A stretch of 64,000 nucleotides of DNA. Source: Cliona cf. orientalis. Taxonomy: Eukaryota > Porifera > Demospongiae > Clionaida > Clionaidae. The DNA is taken from NCBI GenBank assembly GCA_963930775.1, contig OZ005689.1, positions 33,403,235 to 33,467,234 of the forward strand, read 5' to 3'. Made by a program: the position numbers and the translations under genes. Below the pieces are notes generated by a model. That model saw only the letters and a program-made list of their open reading frames with translations. It did no database searches and was not told where the DNA came from. Of this stretch, positions 10,525 through 21,366 are shown piece after piece (the stretch's first letter is position 1; every line of letters begins with the position of its first letter).

Positions 10525-11502
10525 TTAGTAGTTTGAATGCTTGATCCATCCATTGCACATTTCAGTTGTGATACTATCAAATGCACTTTTAATGAGGGAT
10601 GTTGGTGGTATGAGATGTATGATATCCTCATGCTTCTGCAAGTATCCTTTGACATAACTGAATGCCAGTTCTATTGGGTTCATGTCAGGACTGTAGGGTG
10701 GCAAAAATATTTGCAGAATGCCAGCATCAGTGAACAAGTCTGACACTTCACGCACATGGTGTATCGAGCAATTGTCCATTATGGCAATTGATCTTGGATG
10801 TATACCATCAAAGGGTAACATTTCAGGGATCAATGTGCCACGAACAAAATCATAGAACTTCTCTCCATTTACTGAACCTGTAGTTAGTTCAACTCCTAGC
10901 AAACCATCACTAGATATTGCAGCAATAGCAGAAATGCGCTGCCCCCTCACTTGTAGACGATGACAAACTGCACGTTCACCTCGTAGTGCGTAACCGTAGC
11001 GTCTAAGCATCTCTTTCAAATCAGAGCCTGTCTCGTAAATCCAGACGAACATATCTCGGCTAAACGTAAAGATACTGGCCACATACAATGCACGGAGATC
11101 CAAACTTCTTTGTAGGGCAACAACTTGAACTTTCTTGCGTGTAAAGCCATGGCGACCCAGCAGCCTGCATAGAGTTGAAGTTGAGACGACAGTGCCAGTG
11201 ATCTCTTCTACTTTATAGGCAATCTCTTGAAGCTGTAAATTTGGGCATTCAAAAATTAAGCCAATGATATACAGCTCGTGGTATTCGTCTAGTTTCCTTA
11301 AATCATCGCGCTTGGGAGGAGATTTAGGATCAACTTCTCCAGTAGCTTGGAAAAGTTTGAAAATGTTACTCGCTGTAGCGGTGGATATGCTCAGATTTTG
11401 TGCTATACTTTGAAATGTCAGACCCTTGGCTAGTCTCTGCCACACAATTCTCCACCTCAAGTCAGCAGAGTATGGTGTTTTGCGATTAGGCTCGGCCGAC
11501 AT
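10525..11502 (-). CDS. IS630/Tc1-mariner-type transposase, catalytic Asp changed
   Basis: A single uninterrupted frame of 325 codons starting MSAEPNRKTPYS. The N-terminal ~110 residues are a paired helix-turn-helix DNA-binding region (LTFQSIAQNLSISTATASNI, then a second one around TVVSTSTLCRLLGRHGF). The C-terminal half is a DDE endonuclease core. SIAIMDNCSIHH carries the second Asp, and LPPYSPDMNPIE carries the third acidic residue as Glu. The motif that normally reads W-x-D-E-T-G reads WIYETG here: the codon is TAC where GAC is expected, so the first metal-binding Asp is Tyr. Family members without this Asp are not expected to cut DNA. Length and the lack of stops suggest a recent loss or an assembly error. 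It is transcribed towards the accessory gene, and its start lies about 110 bases inside the right end. Confidence 0.9.
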   Translation of the reverse strand: MSAEPNRKTPYSADLRWRIVWQRLAKGLTFQSIAQNLSISTATASNIFKLFQATGEVDPKSPPKRDDLRKLDEYHELYIIGLIFECPNLQLQEIAYKVEEITGTVVSTSTLCRLLGRHGFTRKKVQVVALQRSLDLRALYVASIFTFSRDMFVWIYETGSDLKEMLRRYGYALRGERAVCHRLQVRGQRISAIAAISSDGLLGVELTTGSVNGEKFYDFVRGTLIPEMLPFDGIHPRSIAIMDNCSIHHVREVSDLFTDAGILQIFLPPYSPDMNPIELAFSYVKGYLQKHEDIIHLIPPTSLIKSAFDSITTEMCNGWIKHSNY

Positions 11503-11588
11503 GGCTTTCGAAATTTGAATTGTTCGCCAAATTCCCGTACAGCGGATAACCTACAGCGCATGCGCAACGGCTTTCCGCAACGCGGAAT

Positions 11589-11612
11589 TTTAAACGGAAT
11601 TGAAATGGGCAG
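11589..11612 (-). repeat. Right terminal inverted repeat of the Tc1-like element
   Basis: Reverse complement identical to 9291-9314, followed by TA. Confidence 0.9.
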
Positions 11613-11614
11613 TA

Positions 11615-13505
11615 TATATCTCCTTACCCAGCTAGTCTTTGCACTTTATCTCCACTCCACGAATGGTTAGGAGGGACATTAGGCTTAATCAGTTTACCAG
11701 ATGACGCCTACAAATATATGTTATGTACAAGTGAGTTATCAATCACAATTTCCCTTGCCAGTAGGTCTAAAGCAAATCATTGAGCACAATAGTAACATTA
11801 AATAGCAGCTGAGCTTGCACTACTAGAGGCAGGGGGTTTCCCCCTTTGCCTGCCCCCACAATTGCTGAGTATTATATACATACATACTAATGCCTATTGT
11901 AGTAAACACAGTAACTTTCTTCCGTGTATTATGTGGCCACCAGAATGAGGCTATAAAGTTCAAAATCTTCGTGGGTAGCATGCCCCCAGATCCCTCTAGT
12001 TGGGTACACTATCCCACACCAGAATTCCCCCCCCCCCCCCCCCCCCCCCGTAACACAAGTATGTACACTATATAGCTGAAAATTTAGCTGGACAAAAAGC
12101 TCGCCAAGCCAGGACACTTGGTACTGCAGGAATGTCAAATTTTGATGAAATAACACTAATTTTGCCCAATACAGTCAAGGTCAGCATATTATCTTCTATG
12201 CAAATTTTAGGGACAAAAATTCATAGAGTAAAGATTTCACCAATGACAGCAAACAACGAAAATATCCAGGTACACGGTATTCAAAATGCTAGGCAATAAG
12301 TTTTAATTCTCTATCCTGTGCATTGTAAAACGATCCCAGATCCAACCAATGGACAGAAATCACCTGACCAAAGCCAAAAAATACATGCCCGATCAAATTT
12401 TGATCCCAGTCTCAAGGGTGTTAAGGCAAGGGTCCTTTTACAATATAGCATAAGACAGTACCTGCTTAGACCCTATCTATCTGTTATATACATTCATATG
12501 AGCATATATTTGACTTGATATTTCAACTATACAATTGTTCAACTTCATAGAAAAGCAAAGGCGACCACGCCCACCTCCATTAACACCTAATTATTAACCC
12601 TCCAATGACGTCATTAAATTAAGTTTAAAACGTTATTGCCGGAGCAGTAAAACGGCAAGCCACGCGAAGTCAAGCTGTCAATGGGTTTCTAGTAATGTGA
12701 TTCATACTGTGATAATTTATTTTTACCGTTGGTGAAGTAGTTTTCTTGGTACGGGTGTATTGTTCATTCGAAGGCTGGCAGATGGAAGCGAGTCTCTTTT
12801 CTGGCGTCAACATCGTGACATATTTCGGTCCAATAAATCGTCGGGTAATTCATTACCATGCAATCGTTTGTTCTGAATAATAAACTGGAGGTAAGCGGGC
12901 CGGCTAGTGCTCCGGCACGAGGACATCCGCGTTCTACAATCCTAGTCGTCCATGCATGATACATTGAAGTCACATGACTTACTCGCGTATTTTATCACTC
13001 TAGAGGACAAAGGTCATCACTACTATTGTAAATATTGCGATAGCGCGCGCGCGCGCGTCCATCAGCTGCTACTGCAGTACTCTATACTCGCTTGACATGA
13101 CGTGGTGCTGTACTAACTCGGAAGCTCCTATACAATTATTAATCAATACCAACAGTAAATATTGGTAAGTAAAAAAATATTAGTATGATAATACATAATT
13201 GCAGTAGTTAAATTCTGAATTCTCTTGTCTTGCTTCACGAGTATGAATACTCTCTTCAGTCTACCTGTAGAAAAGAAATATATTATGTGTACTCACCATT
13301 TAAGCTGCTAATGCCTGACTCTAACTAACAATAATTTGTTCTTTCCATGCCTGATCATGTTGAGTAACGGTTTTTCTGCATAAAGCCCCCAAAAATTAGA
13401 AAGGTGGTCCCCCCAACTCAAATTTTCGGGCCAGCTGAGTGATATCATAGCATTATACAAATTGTGTGCACCATCCCCCATGTAATAGAAAATTTCAGCA
13501 TTAAC
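11615..13505. other. Gene-free stretch
   Basis: No coding signal found. It holds a run of 23 C at 12027-12049 and an alternating CG run at about 13041-13058, which could adopt Z-form DNA. Otherwise it is AT-rich sequence without repeats that I can match elsewhere. Confidence 0.4.
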
Positions 13506-13509
13506 CCCT

Positions 13510-13956
13510 GCCCTCCAGTCTCTATAGAACCCTCCAATCTATATAATATTAAGTATAAATTAAGGGACTTAATTGTAAAACTGCTGCTCAAATCTCTCTG
13601 ACTCCATGTGTCGTCTTGCTGTGTGTATGCATGCGTTGATACACGTATACACCATTAAATTTGGTGTTTGTCCTCCCATATTCCCCCTCCACCCCTCCAG
13701 CACACACACACAAGGGGTGGCCATTATTGGCCGATGATTCTATGTAAGGTTTTAGTGTAGCCATAAAGCCAGAGATCAATAACAAACTGCCAAATTTAAT
13801 TCCCAGCAAAAATTTTTTGGCCATAATATCAAGTGATATGTATACACCTCCCTCCTTGCAATAGAAAATTCCAGAATTCCTTGAAAACCATGAATACTGG
13901 ACTTACATATTAGACTTACTTGTAAAACAGCATCCTGACTCTGTTGTGTGTTCTCG

Positions 13957-14009
<53 letters not shown>

Positions 14010-14036
14010 CGTGTGCGTGTGCGTGTGCGTGCGTCC

Positions 14037-14081
<45 letters not shown>

Positions 14082-14743
14082 ACATGTATATGTGTTATGT
14101 GTACATGTACATGTACGTACATGATTCAAACTTGGTGTATTTGTCCTGTACTACACCCCCCCCCCCCCCCCCCCCCAACACGAACAACTTTGAGACCAAG
14201 TGGTACCCATCACTGTACAATGTCTAAATAAGCCTTTCCATTAAAAGAGCAGTCTGGTATCACCGTATGTACATACAGTATACATGTTCACACATTGCAA
14301 AAAAAATTGGTGATACCGTTAAACGCTAATCAATGTCCTCCAGTCTCTATAGCACCCTCCAATCTATTAAGTATAAATTAAGGGACTTACTTGTACATGT
14401 AAAACAGCTGCACAAATCTCTCTGACTCCATGTGTTGTCTTGCTGTGTGTATGCATGTGTTGATACACGTACATGTACACCGTTAAATTTTGGTGTTTGT
14501 CCTCCCATATTCCCCCTCCACCCCCCCAGCACACACACACAAGGGGTGGCCATTATTGGCCGATGATTCTATGTAAGGTTTTAGTGTAGCCATAAAGCCA
14601 GAGATCAATAGCAAACTGCTAAATTTAATTCCCTCCTTCCAATAGAAATTCCTTGAAAACCGTGAATAATGGTACATGTGACAATTAAATATTATTTATT
14701 AGACTTACTTGTAAAAGTGCCTGACTCCATTGTGTGTTCTCGC

Positions 14744-14801
<58 letters not shown>

Positions 14802-15478
14802 ACATGTGTTATGTGTACATGTACATGATTCAAACTTGGTGCATTTGTCCTGTACTATGCCCCCCCCCCCCCCCACCAACATGCACACACTTTGAGACCA
14901 AGTGGTACCCATCACTGTACAATGTTCTTCCCATTAAAAGAGCAGTCTGGTATCACCGTATGTACATACAGTGTACATGTATATACACACATTGGGAATA
15001 AAATTGGTATTACCGCTAAAATTCAATGCCCTCCAGTCTCTATAGCACCCTCCAATCTATTAAGTATAAATTAAGGGACTTGCTTGTAAAACAGCTGCTC
15101 AAATCTCTCTGACTCCATGTGTCGTCTTGCTGTGTGTATGCATGCGTTGATACACGTACATGTACACTGTTAAATTTTGGTGTTTGTCCTCCCATATTCC
15201 CCCTCCACCCCCCCCCCCCCCAGCACACACACACAAGGGATGGCCATTATTGGCCGATGATTCTATATAAGGTTTTAGTGTAGCCATAAAGCCAGAGATC
15301 AATAACAAACTGCCAAATTTAATTCCCAGCAAAAAATTTCGGCCATAATATCAAGTGATATGTATACACCTCCCTCCTTGCAATAGAAAATTCCAGAATT
15401 CCTTGAAAACCATGAATACTGGACCTACATATTAGACTTACTTGTAAAACAGCATCCTGACTCTGTTGTGTGTTCTCG

Positions 15479-15525
<47 letters not shown>
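13510..15525. repeat. Three-unit tandem array with TG and poly-C tracts
   Basis: A unit starting CCTCCAGTCTCTATAG recurs at about 13513, 14338 and 15031, giving spacings of about 826 and 694 bases. Each unit holds the same block CTGACTCCATGTGT, then TTGGCCGATGATTCTAT, then a block ending GTTCTCGCTGT followed by a long (TG)n run. In the first two units this is followed by ACATGTAC-rich sequence and a long poly-C run. The third unit stops after its TG tract near 15522. Length differences come mainly from the TG, C and ACATGT tracts. Long frames across it are repeat artefacts. Confidence 0.85.
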
Positions 15526-15528
<3 letters not shown>

Positions 15529-16126
15529 CTACTGTGCACACGTGACTAGCCCAAGGGGCTAAACACTTGATTTTTCTTAGAACAGTGATGAATAGAGGCA
15601 TTTTTGGTGAGTTTTATGCTAAATTCTTCATGAATACTAGTTTTATACTGTGATAGCTACGGTTGGAGTTGCGCTTGCGATAGCTTGCACTCGAGGCCAT
15701 GCCCACAACTTACCATTTGAACTAAGTGCTCTCATTGGTCAAGTTTTGAATTCCTGGTGCATTACCCGTACTTTCCAAAAACATCTTACACAGGGTATAT
15801 AGCGCAATCGATATACATGTATGGTACATGTTTGTAGTCAAGCTTGTGCATTTGTCCTCCCATACCCCCCCCCCCCCCAAACACACACACGTGTACACAC
15901 ACCCCGTCCCACACACACACACACACACGAGGTGGCCATCATTCCAATGATTCTGACACTGATGATACTCAGGATGCACGGCATTTATTGCCCTAGTCCT
16001 CACGCACAAGTGACCTAGCACTTCGTGCCATACATTGCTTGCACATGTGATTTACATGTATATACATGTACACATGTATTATGAGGATGGCATATGTCAC
16101 ACACACATACACACAGCTAAACAGTA
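15526..16126. other. Spacer upstream of the long gene
   Basis: Part of it (15836-15925) repeats the array vocabulary: TTTGTCCTCCCATAC, 14 C, then CA repeats. CACACAG and AAACAG shortly before the ATG at 16127 could be splice acceptors of an upstream exon. No promoter motif is evident. Confidence 0.3.
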
Positions 16127-19100
16127 ATGCCCCGTAATACCAAGCAATGGCCTTTGGAGATAAATTGTGGATTCGCAAGAACAGCTATTAGAGAGCTCAC
16201 ACCAACTAAACGCATCAATTTGGATAAATCCTCGCGTTCACTTCAGTTTAAGCAGTTGTTTGACGGAGCACCCAATTATGAAATCCCTGACGATTATTTC
16301 AATTTGCGTGCATCCAACTCATCCAAGTTTGACGAACGATGTGAAAAGGTTCTTGCAGCATTTTCACAGAAATGGAGGCCCACAGAATATCGTTCAGAGT
16401 ACATGTCCACTTTCTCCACAAACAATTGGAGAAAATTAGATGATGCCTCAAAAGCTAAACACACGATATCTGATTGTGACGAATGCTACAACACTCACCA
16501 GGCATTACAAGAAGCTTTTCCTGTAAAGCCAATGTATGTGCCACCTGAAAATCTCTTACAGAAGCTTCTCAACAGTCCTTCAGACTTGCCAGAGGTATCT
16601 TTGTCAAAGCGAGAGCTTGGGACAGCTATCTACCAGACTCTTAGTCCAATCTGCCAAAACGTGGCTCAAGCTTCACTCAGCGATGTTCTTCATAGCACAC
16701 CAAAAAGTGGGCTTCAAAAGAGAATGACAAAAAATGAACAACACAAAAAAAGGAGAGAAGTAATGAGAAAAGTAAAGAACCAAACAGAAAACCAGTACAA
16801 GGCTAGAGATTGTGACTTTGTCCTACAGAACAGAATCAGCTGGAAGAAATTTAATGATATTCGGTTAGAGCAATCCTTTGAATCTCGAGAAGCAGCTGAA
16901 GAGAGAGTAGCAGCAAAAGGTATTAAGAGACGTTGGCATGGTACGAGTAAAGAAAACCTGGACATAGATCAAAAGGCTCTTTTGGAGGAAGCATCCACAT
17001 GGGAAAAAGATAAGGAAATAAACTACTCGGAGGTGGCAAGGAGGTATGGCTTAACGACGCAAAATGGTGGGCAATCAATCAAGGAGTTTTTAGAAGAAAG
17101 TGGAGTGAGGCTTCCAGCCAAGACACGAGAAAGGGAAAGGGTGAGGCGAAAGAGGCTCAAGCTGCCAGGTGGTGAAATATCCCAGCCACAACACAGCACA
17201 GTCCAGTTTCAAAAAGCTGTATTAGCAGATAAAATTGATCAAGGTGAGTACAACATGGGTCGGAAAATCGAAGAAAGAGAACTTACTGTCTATCGCATTG
17301 ACAAGGTGAGCAAATCAATTACCGAGGAGAAGAAGACAGTTACTGGTCGCCTGATTCCCCTCACTGAAATTCGCCAAAAATTGCTTCATAAGCATACTAA
17401 TCTTGGCTTTGTTCGTTGTAGCGACTTTAATGTCCACACTGCAACAGACGACGAGTTAGCAACTTACCTTCAGAGTGTGTGTACACTGACAGATTCAGAA
17501 ACAGATAGGGAGAAAATGGAACCATTAGCTTTATCCTACTTGACCACTAGATACCTTAAGATGTGGCATGACCACAGTGAAATTGCTGGACATAGTCACC
17601 TGATTGTCAGTGTTTCGGTAGTGTACAACTCAGCATTCTATTACACTGCAGAAGAACTTGAGGCCCGTGGTGTCCGTATTGATATTGAGACAGTAGTAGA
17701 GCAGCCTGAATTGCACATCTTAGCTCGAAGTGGGTCTAGTGATGCTGAGCAGTCAGCTTTTAATTCCGAGCGTCTCGAATGTGTGAAGCAGCTCAAGCAC
17801 TCATTGGATGGTCCAAATAGCACTCAAATTACCGACGTTTTGCGTTTTTTTCATGGGGACAAACCAGCCCAGCAGTTCGAGGCAGGAAACAATCGAGGTG
17901 GACACTATCCTTGCGTGACATGTGATGCTCAAGGTGATCGATTCAATGACATATCATTTTGTCACAGATGCGACACTCGCTCCTTAGCTGATCGTCAGGA
18001 GTTTATGCTAGGTGGAATTCTGTGGAGGCAAATGCAACTGAAGCCATTCGACAACTTGCGTGTAGACAAACTACGATCAGAGCTACAAAGTCGAGGTATG
18101 GATACTACTGGACAGCTACGTCATGAGCTAGATAATGCATTTAGAAGCCTTCGTCGAGGCATAGTTGCATTCCCTGCACTACTCTTACCTTCACCTGAAC
18201 AACCTCTTGAGGATCTTAGCTTGCAGCACTATGAAGTATGCTGTGTAGAACCATTGCATGACTTCAAGGGTCACATGGCTAATCTGTTTGCTGAATTACC
18301 CAAGATCCTTCACGGCTCAGCCGCAGAGGAGCTAGGTAAGGTCAAGGAAAGTATTTTGAACAAGACCACCTTACGATGCGTTGACTACCGAAAAGCAACA
18401 ATTTTACTTAGCTCGGCACTGAGAAAAATTGATGCAGACACAAACATAGTAAGGCTTATTGATACAGCAGTAGAGCTTTGTGAAATCCTCTATTCAAAGG
18501 CAGGATATAGGACACCACGTAGCATTCTACGACTGCATAACATCTCTTATGTCCACGGAAACCTTTGCGTTGCCACATTTGCTCAAACTAGGAGTGTGAC
18601 CACACGACGAATGTTCGGCAACTACTTCCATTCACTCGTTTGCCACAGTGCCTTAACCTACAGGCAAGTAAATCTTCGTTCACTAAACACAGAATATCAA
18701 GAGCGAATGTTTGGTCAAGCTAGTAATATCACAAAGCAATGCTCCAATAACCAGCCACAACATGTGATAGACAATGCCACATTAAGAATTCAAGCAGAAT
18801 CAACTAGATTGATGAAGACTGTTCAACAACAAGAGGGCGAAGTGAAAAAACTTGCAGCCACATGGAATAATCCAGGAAACACGTTTTTTTCTTTTGAGGA
18901 GATTGAGACAAATACTCTCCTCTTTCAGAGCCACCTTGAGAGAATTAGTGATTACCTCTTATGTGGACCAGGGGTGTGGTGGAAGCAAACAACTTTGGGT
19001 ATCGAGTTTCTCGATAGCCCAGAAGAACCAGATGACCACAGTGAGGGTCCCAAAATCCACAATCTACGTTCTAACCTTGATGACATTCAGAAATATTTGA

Positions 19101-20071
19101 AAACCTGTTGGGAAAAGTGCACAGCTGACAACATCACACTACCACTGGCAACTGTACGATTGTACACCCCCACAGGAGATCTTGGTGAACTAAGAACTAT
19201 GGAATTTGATTCAAGTGATGAAGATGAAAGTGAAGTTATTGTGAGCAATGGACAAAACCCAAGTGCAAACCTACATGCAAAAAGCACATCACCAACTCCC
19301 AAAGCAGTAAATCAGGCAGATTCAAGCATAACTACACGTACTGAACCCCTACATTTAAAGGCAAGCCAGGGGTTTATCTGCATAGAGCCCAGCAGGGTGT
19401 GTTTCCCCCCCAAGAGGCTCTGTTTCCCCCCCAAAAGATTTACAAAAATTGATTAAAATTCATGAGATTTCACAATTAAATGCAAACAGCTCTTGTTTAA
19501 ATTGTACTCCACATGTCCATTATGTTGTGTTAAAGTGTTACTTAGGTGCCTTTATGGGAACATTAATATTAATTTATGCTTTAGCTTCCCGCGCTTTGCG
19601 CGGGAGGGGGCACATCCCCCTCCCGCACCCACCCCTTGGGCCGCTTGGCGGCCCATTACTTCAACTTCTCCCATGTTTCCCCCCCTAAATTTTTGGGCCA
19701 GATAAAACCCTGCAAGCTCTCTACTCCCTACAGAGTCAACTCTGCTCACTTCTCTTGGTAGAATCCTTCATGATGTTATACCAACTAAGTCACTAGCAGT
19801 CCAGTATGATCAAGCACGCTGGTCAATGAAGCAAAAAATGAAGAATGGACAACAAACAAAACAAGGAGAGACAAGTTACATGCTACTATCAAAGAAAGTT
19901 CAACAAGAAGTGCTTCAGGTCCACAAGGATGCCATGCATACAGTGCAGTCTTTTAAAGCCACATCATTATCAATCTCCTACCAACAATTTCCTGAAGATA
20001 TCAAGATAGCCCAACATAAAATAAATGCTTGTAGGAGAATACTGGTATCCGAATGGAAAATACAACCATAA
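16127..20071 (+). pseudogene. Long uncharacterised protein gene, split by a MITE
   Basis: An open frame of about 1,080 codons of native sequence runs from the ATG at 16127 to the MITE at 19367. After the MITE and one copy of its duplicated target, the same frame resumes at about 19718 and continues to the stop at 20071, so the intact gene coded for roughly 1,200 residues without introns. Visible parts, with rough positions: a basic segment around 205-215; a possible helix-turn-helix at about 297-325 (NYSEVARRYGLTTQ); a conserved-looking block with RFFHGDKPAQQFEAG at ~573; two CxxC pairs at ~593-612 (CVTC, CHRC) that could bind zinc; a SAP-like DNA-binding helix pair at ~645-670 (LRSELQSRGMDTTGQLRHEL); EPLHDFKGHM at ~709; RSLNTEYQERMFGQA at ~855; an acidic tail at ~1027. 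I recall related proteins as repeated, transposon-like families in sponges and cnidarians, but no named function. With the MITE present, the product would end in about 30 foreign residues. Confidence 0.65.
19367..19712. mobile_element. hAT-like MITE, copy 2, inside the long gene
   Basis: A 346 bp inverted copy of 7797-8136, with ends CAGGGGTTTATCTGC and the complement of CAGGGTTTTATCTGG. The host sequence CAAGC is repeated on both sides. Taking out the element and one CAAGC puts the flanking reading frames exactly in register (...KAS joined to SLLPTESTLL...). This proves an insertion into a formerly open frame and supports the 5-base duplication. Confidence 0.9.
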
Positions 20072-20289
20072 ACATGCTATTATAAACAGATACTTCAGAA
20101 TAGAGATACTATAATTATATTGTGTACTGTATGTTTTTATCCATCGTACATGTTGTCATGTGATTAACACAATTACAGTACAGATCACAAGCAACTTAAC
20201 TCTCGCTTGCATGCAACACATGCTGATAGGGCAATTGCTTGCGAGATGCCAGCCATACTCGCAAGTGAAGTATGGGCGCCCATGAGTAC
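20072..20289. other. 3' flank of the long gene
   Basis: AT-rich; no clear polyadenylation hexamer cluster or gene. Confidence 0.25.
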
Positions 20290-20690
20290 GAGTACACATG
20301 CATACAAAGCAAGGGATTGGTTGCATGCATGATAAACATTTTTCATACCCATTGTTCCCATGGATACTGCAATTTTTTTTACCCTCTAAAATGTTTTCCC
20401 TGGCCCTAGGAAACTGTATAATATTAAACATACGGCCATGAACCCTACAAGGAGGACTGTATCACATATTTCTAACCCGTTGCTATGTGGTTGCTAAGGT
20501 ACATGTATACAAGATACTGTATAACAGACCCTCACTGTAGGGTTCATGCCCATATGTTTAATATTATACAGTTCCTGAGGGCCACGGTAAACATTCACGC
20601 AGTTCTTGAGGGCTAAAAACATGTTTATTGTATCCATGGAAACAACATGCTAGTAAATAGTTATTGAGCAATCCCTCGCTTTGTATGCAG
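20290..20690. mobile_element. Foldback element, ~155 bp arms
   Basis: 20290-20447 pairs with 20538-20690. Shared pieces include GTATAATATTAAACATA, CATGAACCCTAC, TATCCATGG and CTTTGTATG in opposite orientation. The loop is ~90 bp. Diverged arms, no coding content. Confidence 0.65.
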
Positions 20691-21002
20691 TATAGAAGCA
20701 ACCACATTCTTATATGTACATGTACATGTACATGTATGTGGTTATGAAGGTATACACAATGTTCTGCAGTTGTCATACAGATCATATTTTGCGTTAGAGT
20801 ACAAGACTAAGCAGCTGTATAATAATTGTGCACATTTAACCTCCAGCAACCATCCTAATGGCTACAGCCATAAATATATATTAATTTGGTAGCCGTTACC
20901 ATAGCAACGTAATATTCAACCCCAAAATTGTGGGATAGTTAGAGGTGATAGAGGGTCATTAGTATATGTATGTTAACGGGTCAGTAGTGACTGCTACCAA
21001 AA

Positions 21003-21078
21003 TAGTTAGATGTTGGTTTCGCAATTCTACTTGCGGCTTCGCCGCTTCGTAGAATATACAAAACCAACATCTAACTAT
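21003..21078. repeat. Near-perfect 76-base hairpin
   Basis: ATAGTTAGATGTTGGTTT at the left pairs with AAACCAACATCTAACTAT at the right. A second stem around TTCTAC...GTAGAA and a GCGGCTTCGCCGC tip lies between them. In RNA it would be a long stem closed by a UUCG-type tip. Could be a tiny MITE or an RNA hairpin. Confidence 0.75.
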
Positions 21079-21110
21079 ATTATAATGTTTGAGTGGTCCC
21101 CAATCTTACA

Positions 21111-21366
21111 CAGGGTTGCATACAGGATTTTTTTTGTGGGGAGGGGGGGGGGCGATCTCATGGATGACTTACATATGTATATGCGCCACTGCCATGCGTA
21201 TATACTAGTAATTAAATCACACAATAATGCTGTGATAACAAACCATTTCTTTTTGCTTGTGTATGTAATCATATTATTTGTGCTGTATATATTACATGTA
21301 TATTATTATGGAATTCTGGGGGGGGGGGGGAGATCCCAGTGCGGCCCCCCCCTGTATGCAACCCTG
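21111..21366. mobile_element. hAT-like MITE with CAGGG ends
   Basis: Ends CAGGGTTGCATACAGG and its exact complement; flanked by a repeated TTACA. It differs inside from the 7797/19367 pair but shares the CAGGG tip and the 5-base duplication. Confidence 0.75.

Larger units (their letters stand above)
9291..11612. mobile_element. Two-gene Tc1/mariner-like transposon
   Basis: The left end at 9291 and the reverse complement of the right end at 11612 share a perfect 24-base inverted repeat beginning CTGCCCATTTCAATTCCGTT. Each end is flanked by TA (9289-9290 and 11613-11614), the target duplication of the IS630/Tc1/mariner superfamily. Further in, both ends carry a GCGCATGCGC palindrome (about 9335-9350 and 11557-11568). 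The 2,322 bp body holds two convergent genes: an intron-containing gene of unknown function on the plus strand and a full-length transposase on the minus strand, their stop codons about 83 bases apart. Classical elements of this superfamily carry one gene. This is the best-preserved mobile element in the window. Confidence 0.85.

Noticed and set aside
13776-14231. Several frames of 60-117 codons rich in His-Thr or Cys-Val
   Set aside because: They are translations of (TG)n/(CA)n tracts in a tandem array and overlap in all frames.
13510-15525. Regularly spaced repeats suggestive of a CRISPR array
   Set aside because: Unit length of hundreds of bases, microsatellite content and a eukaryotic setting exclude it.
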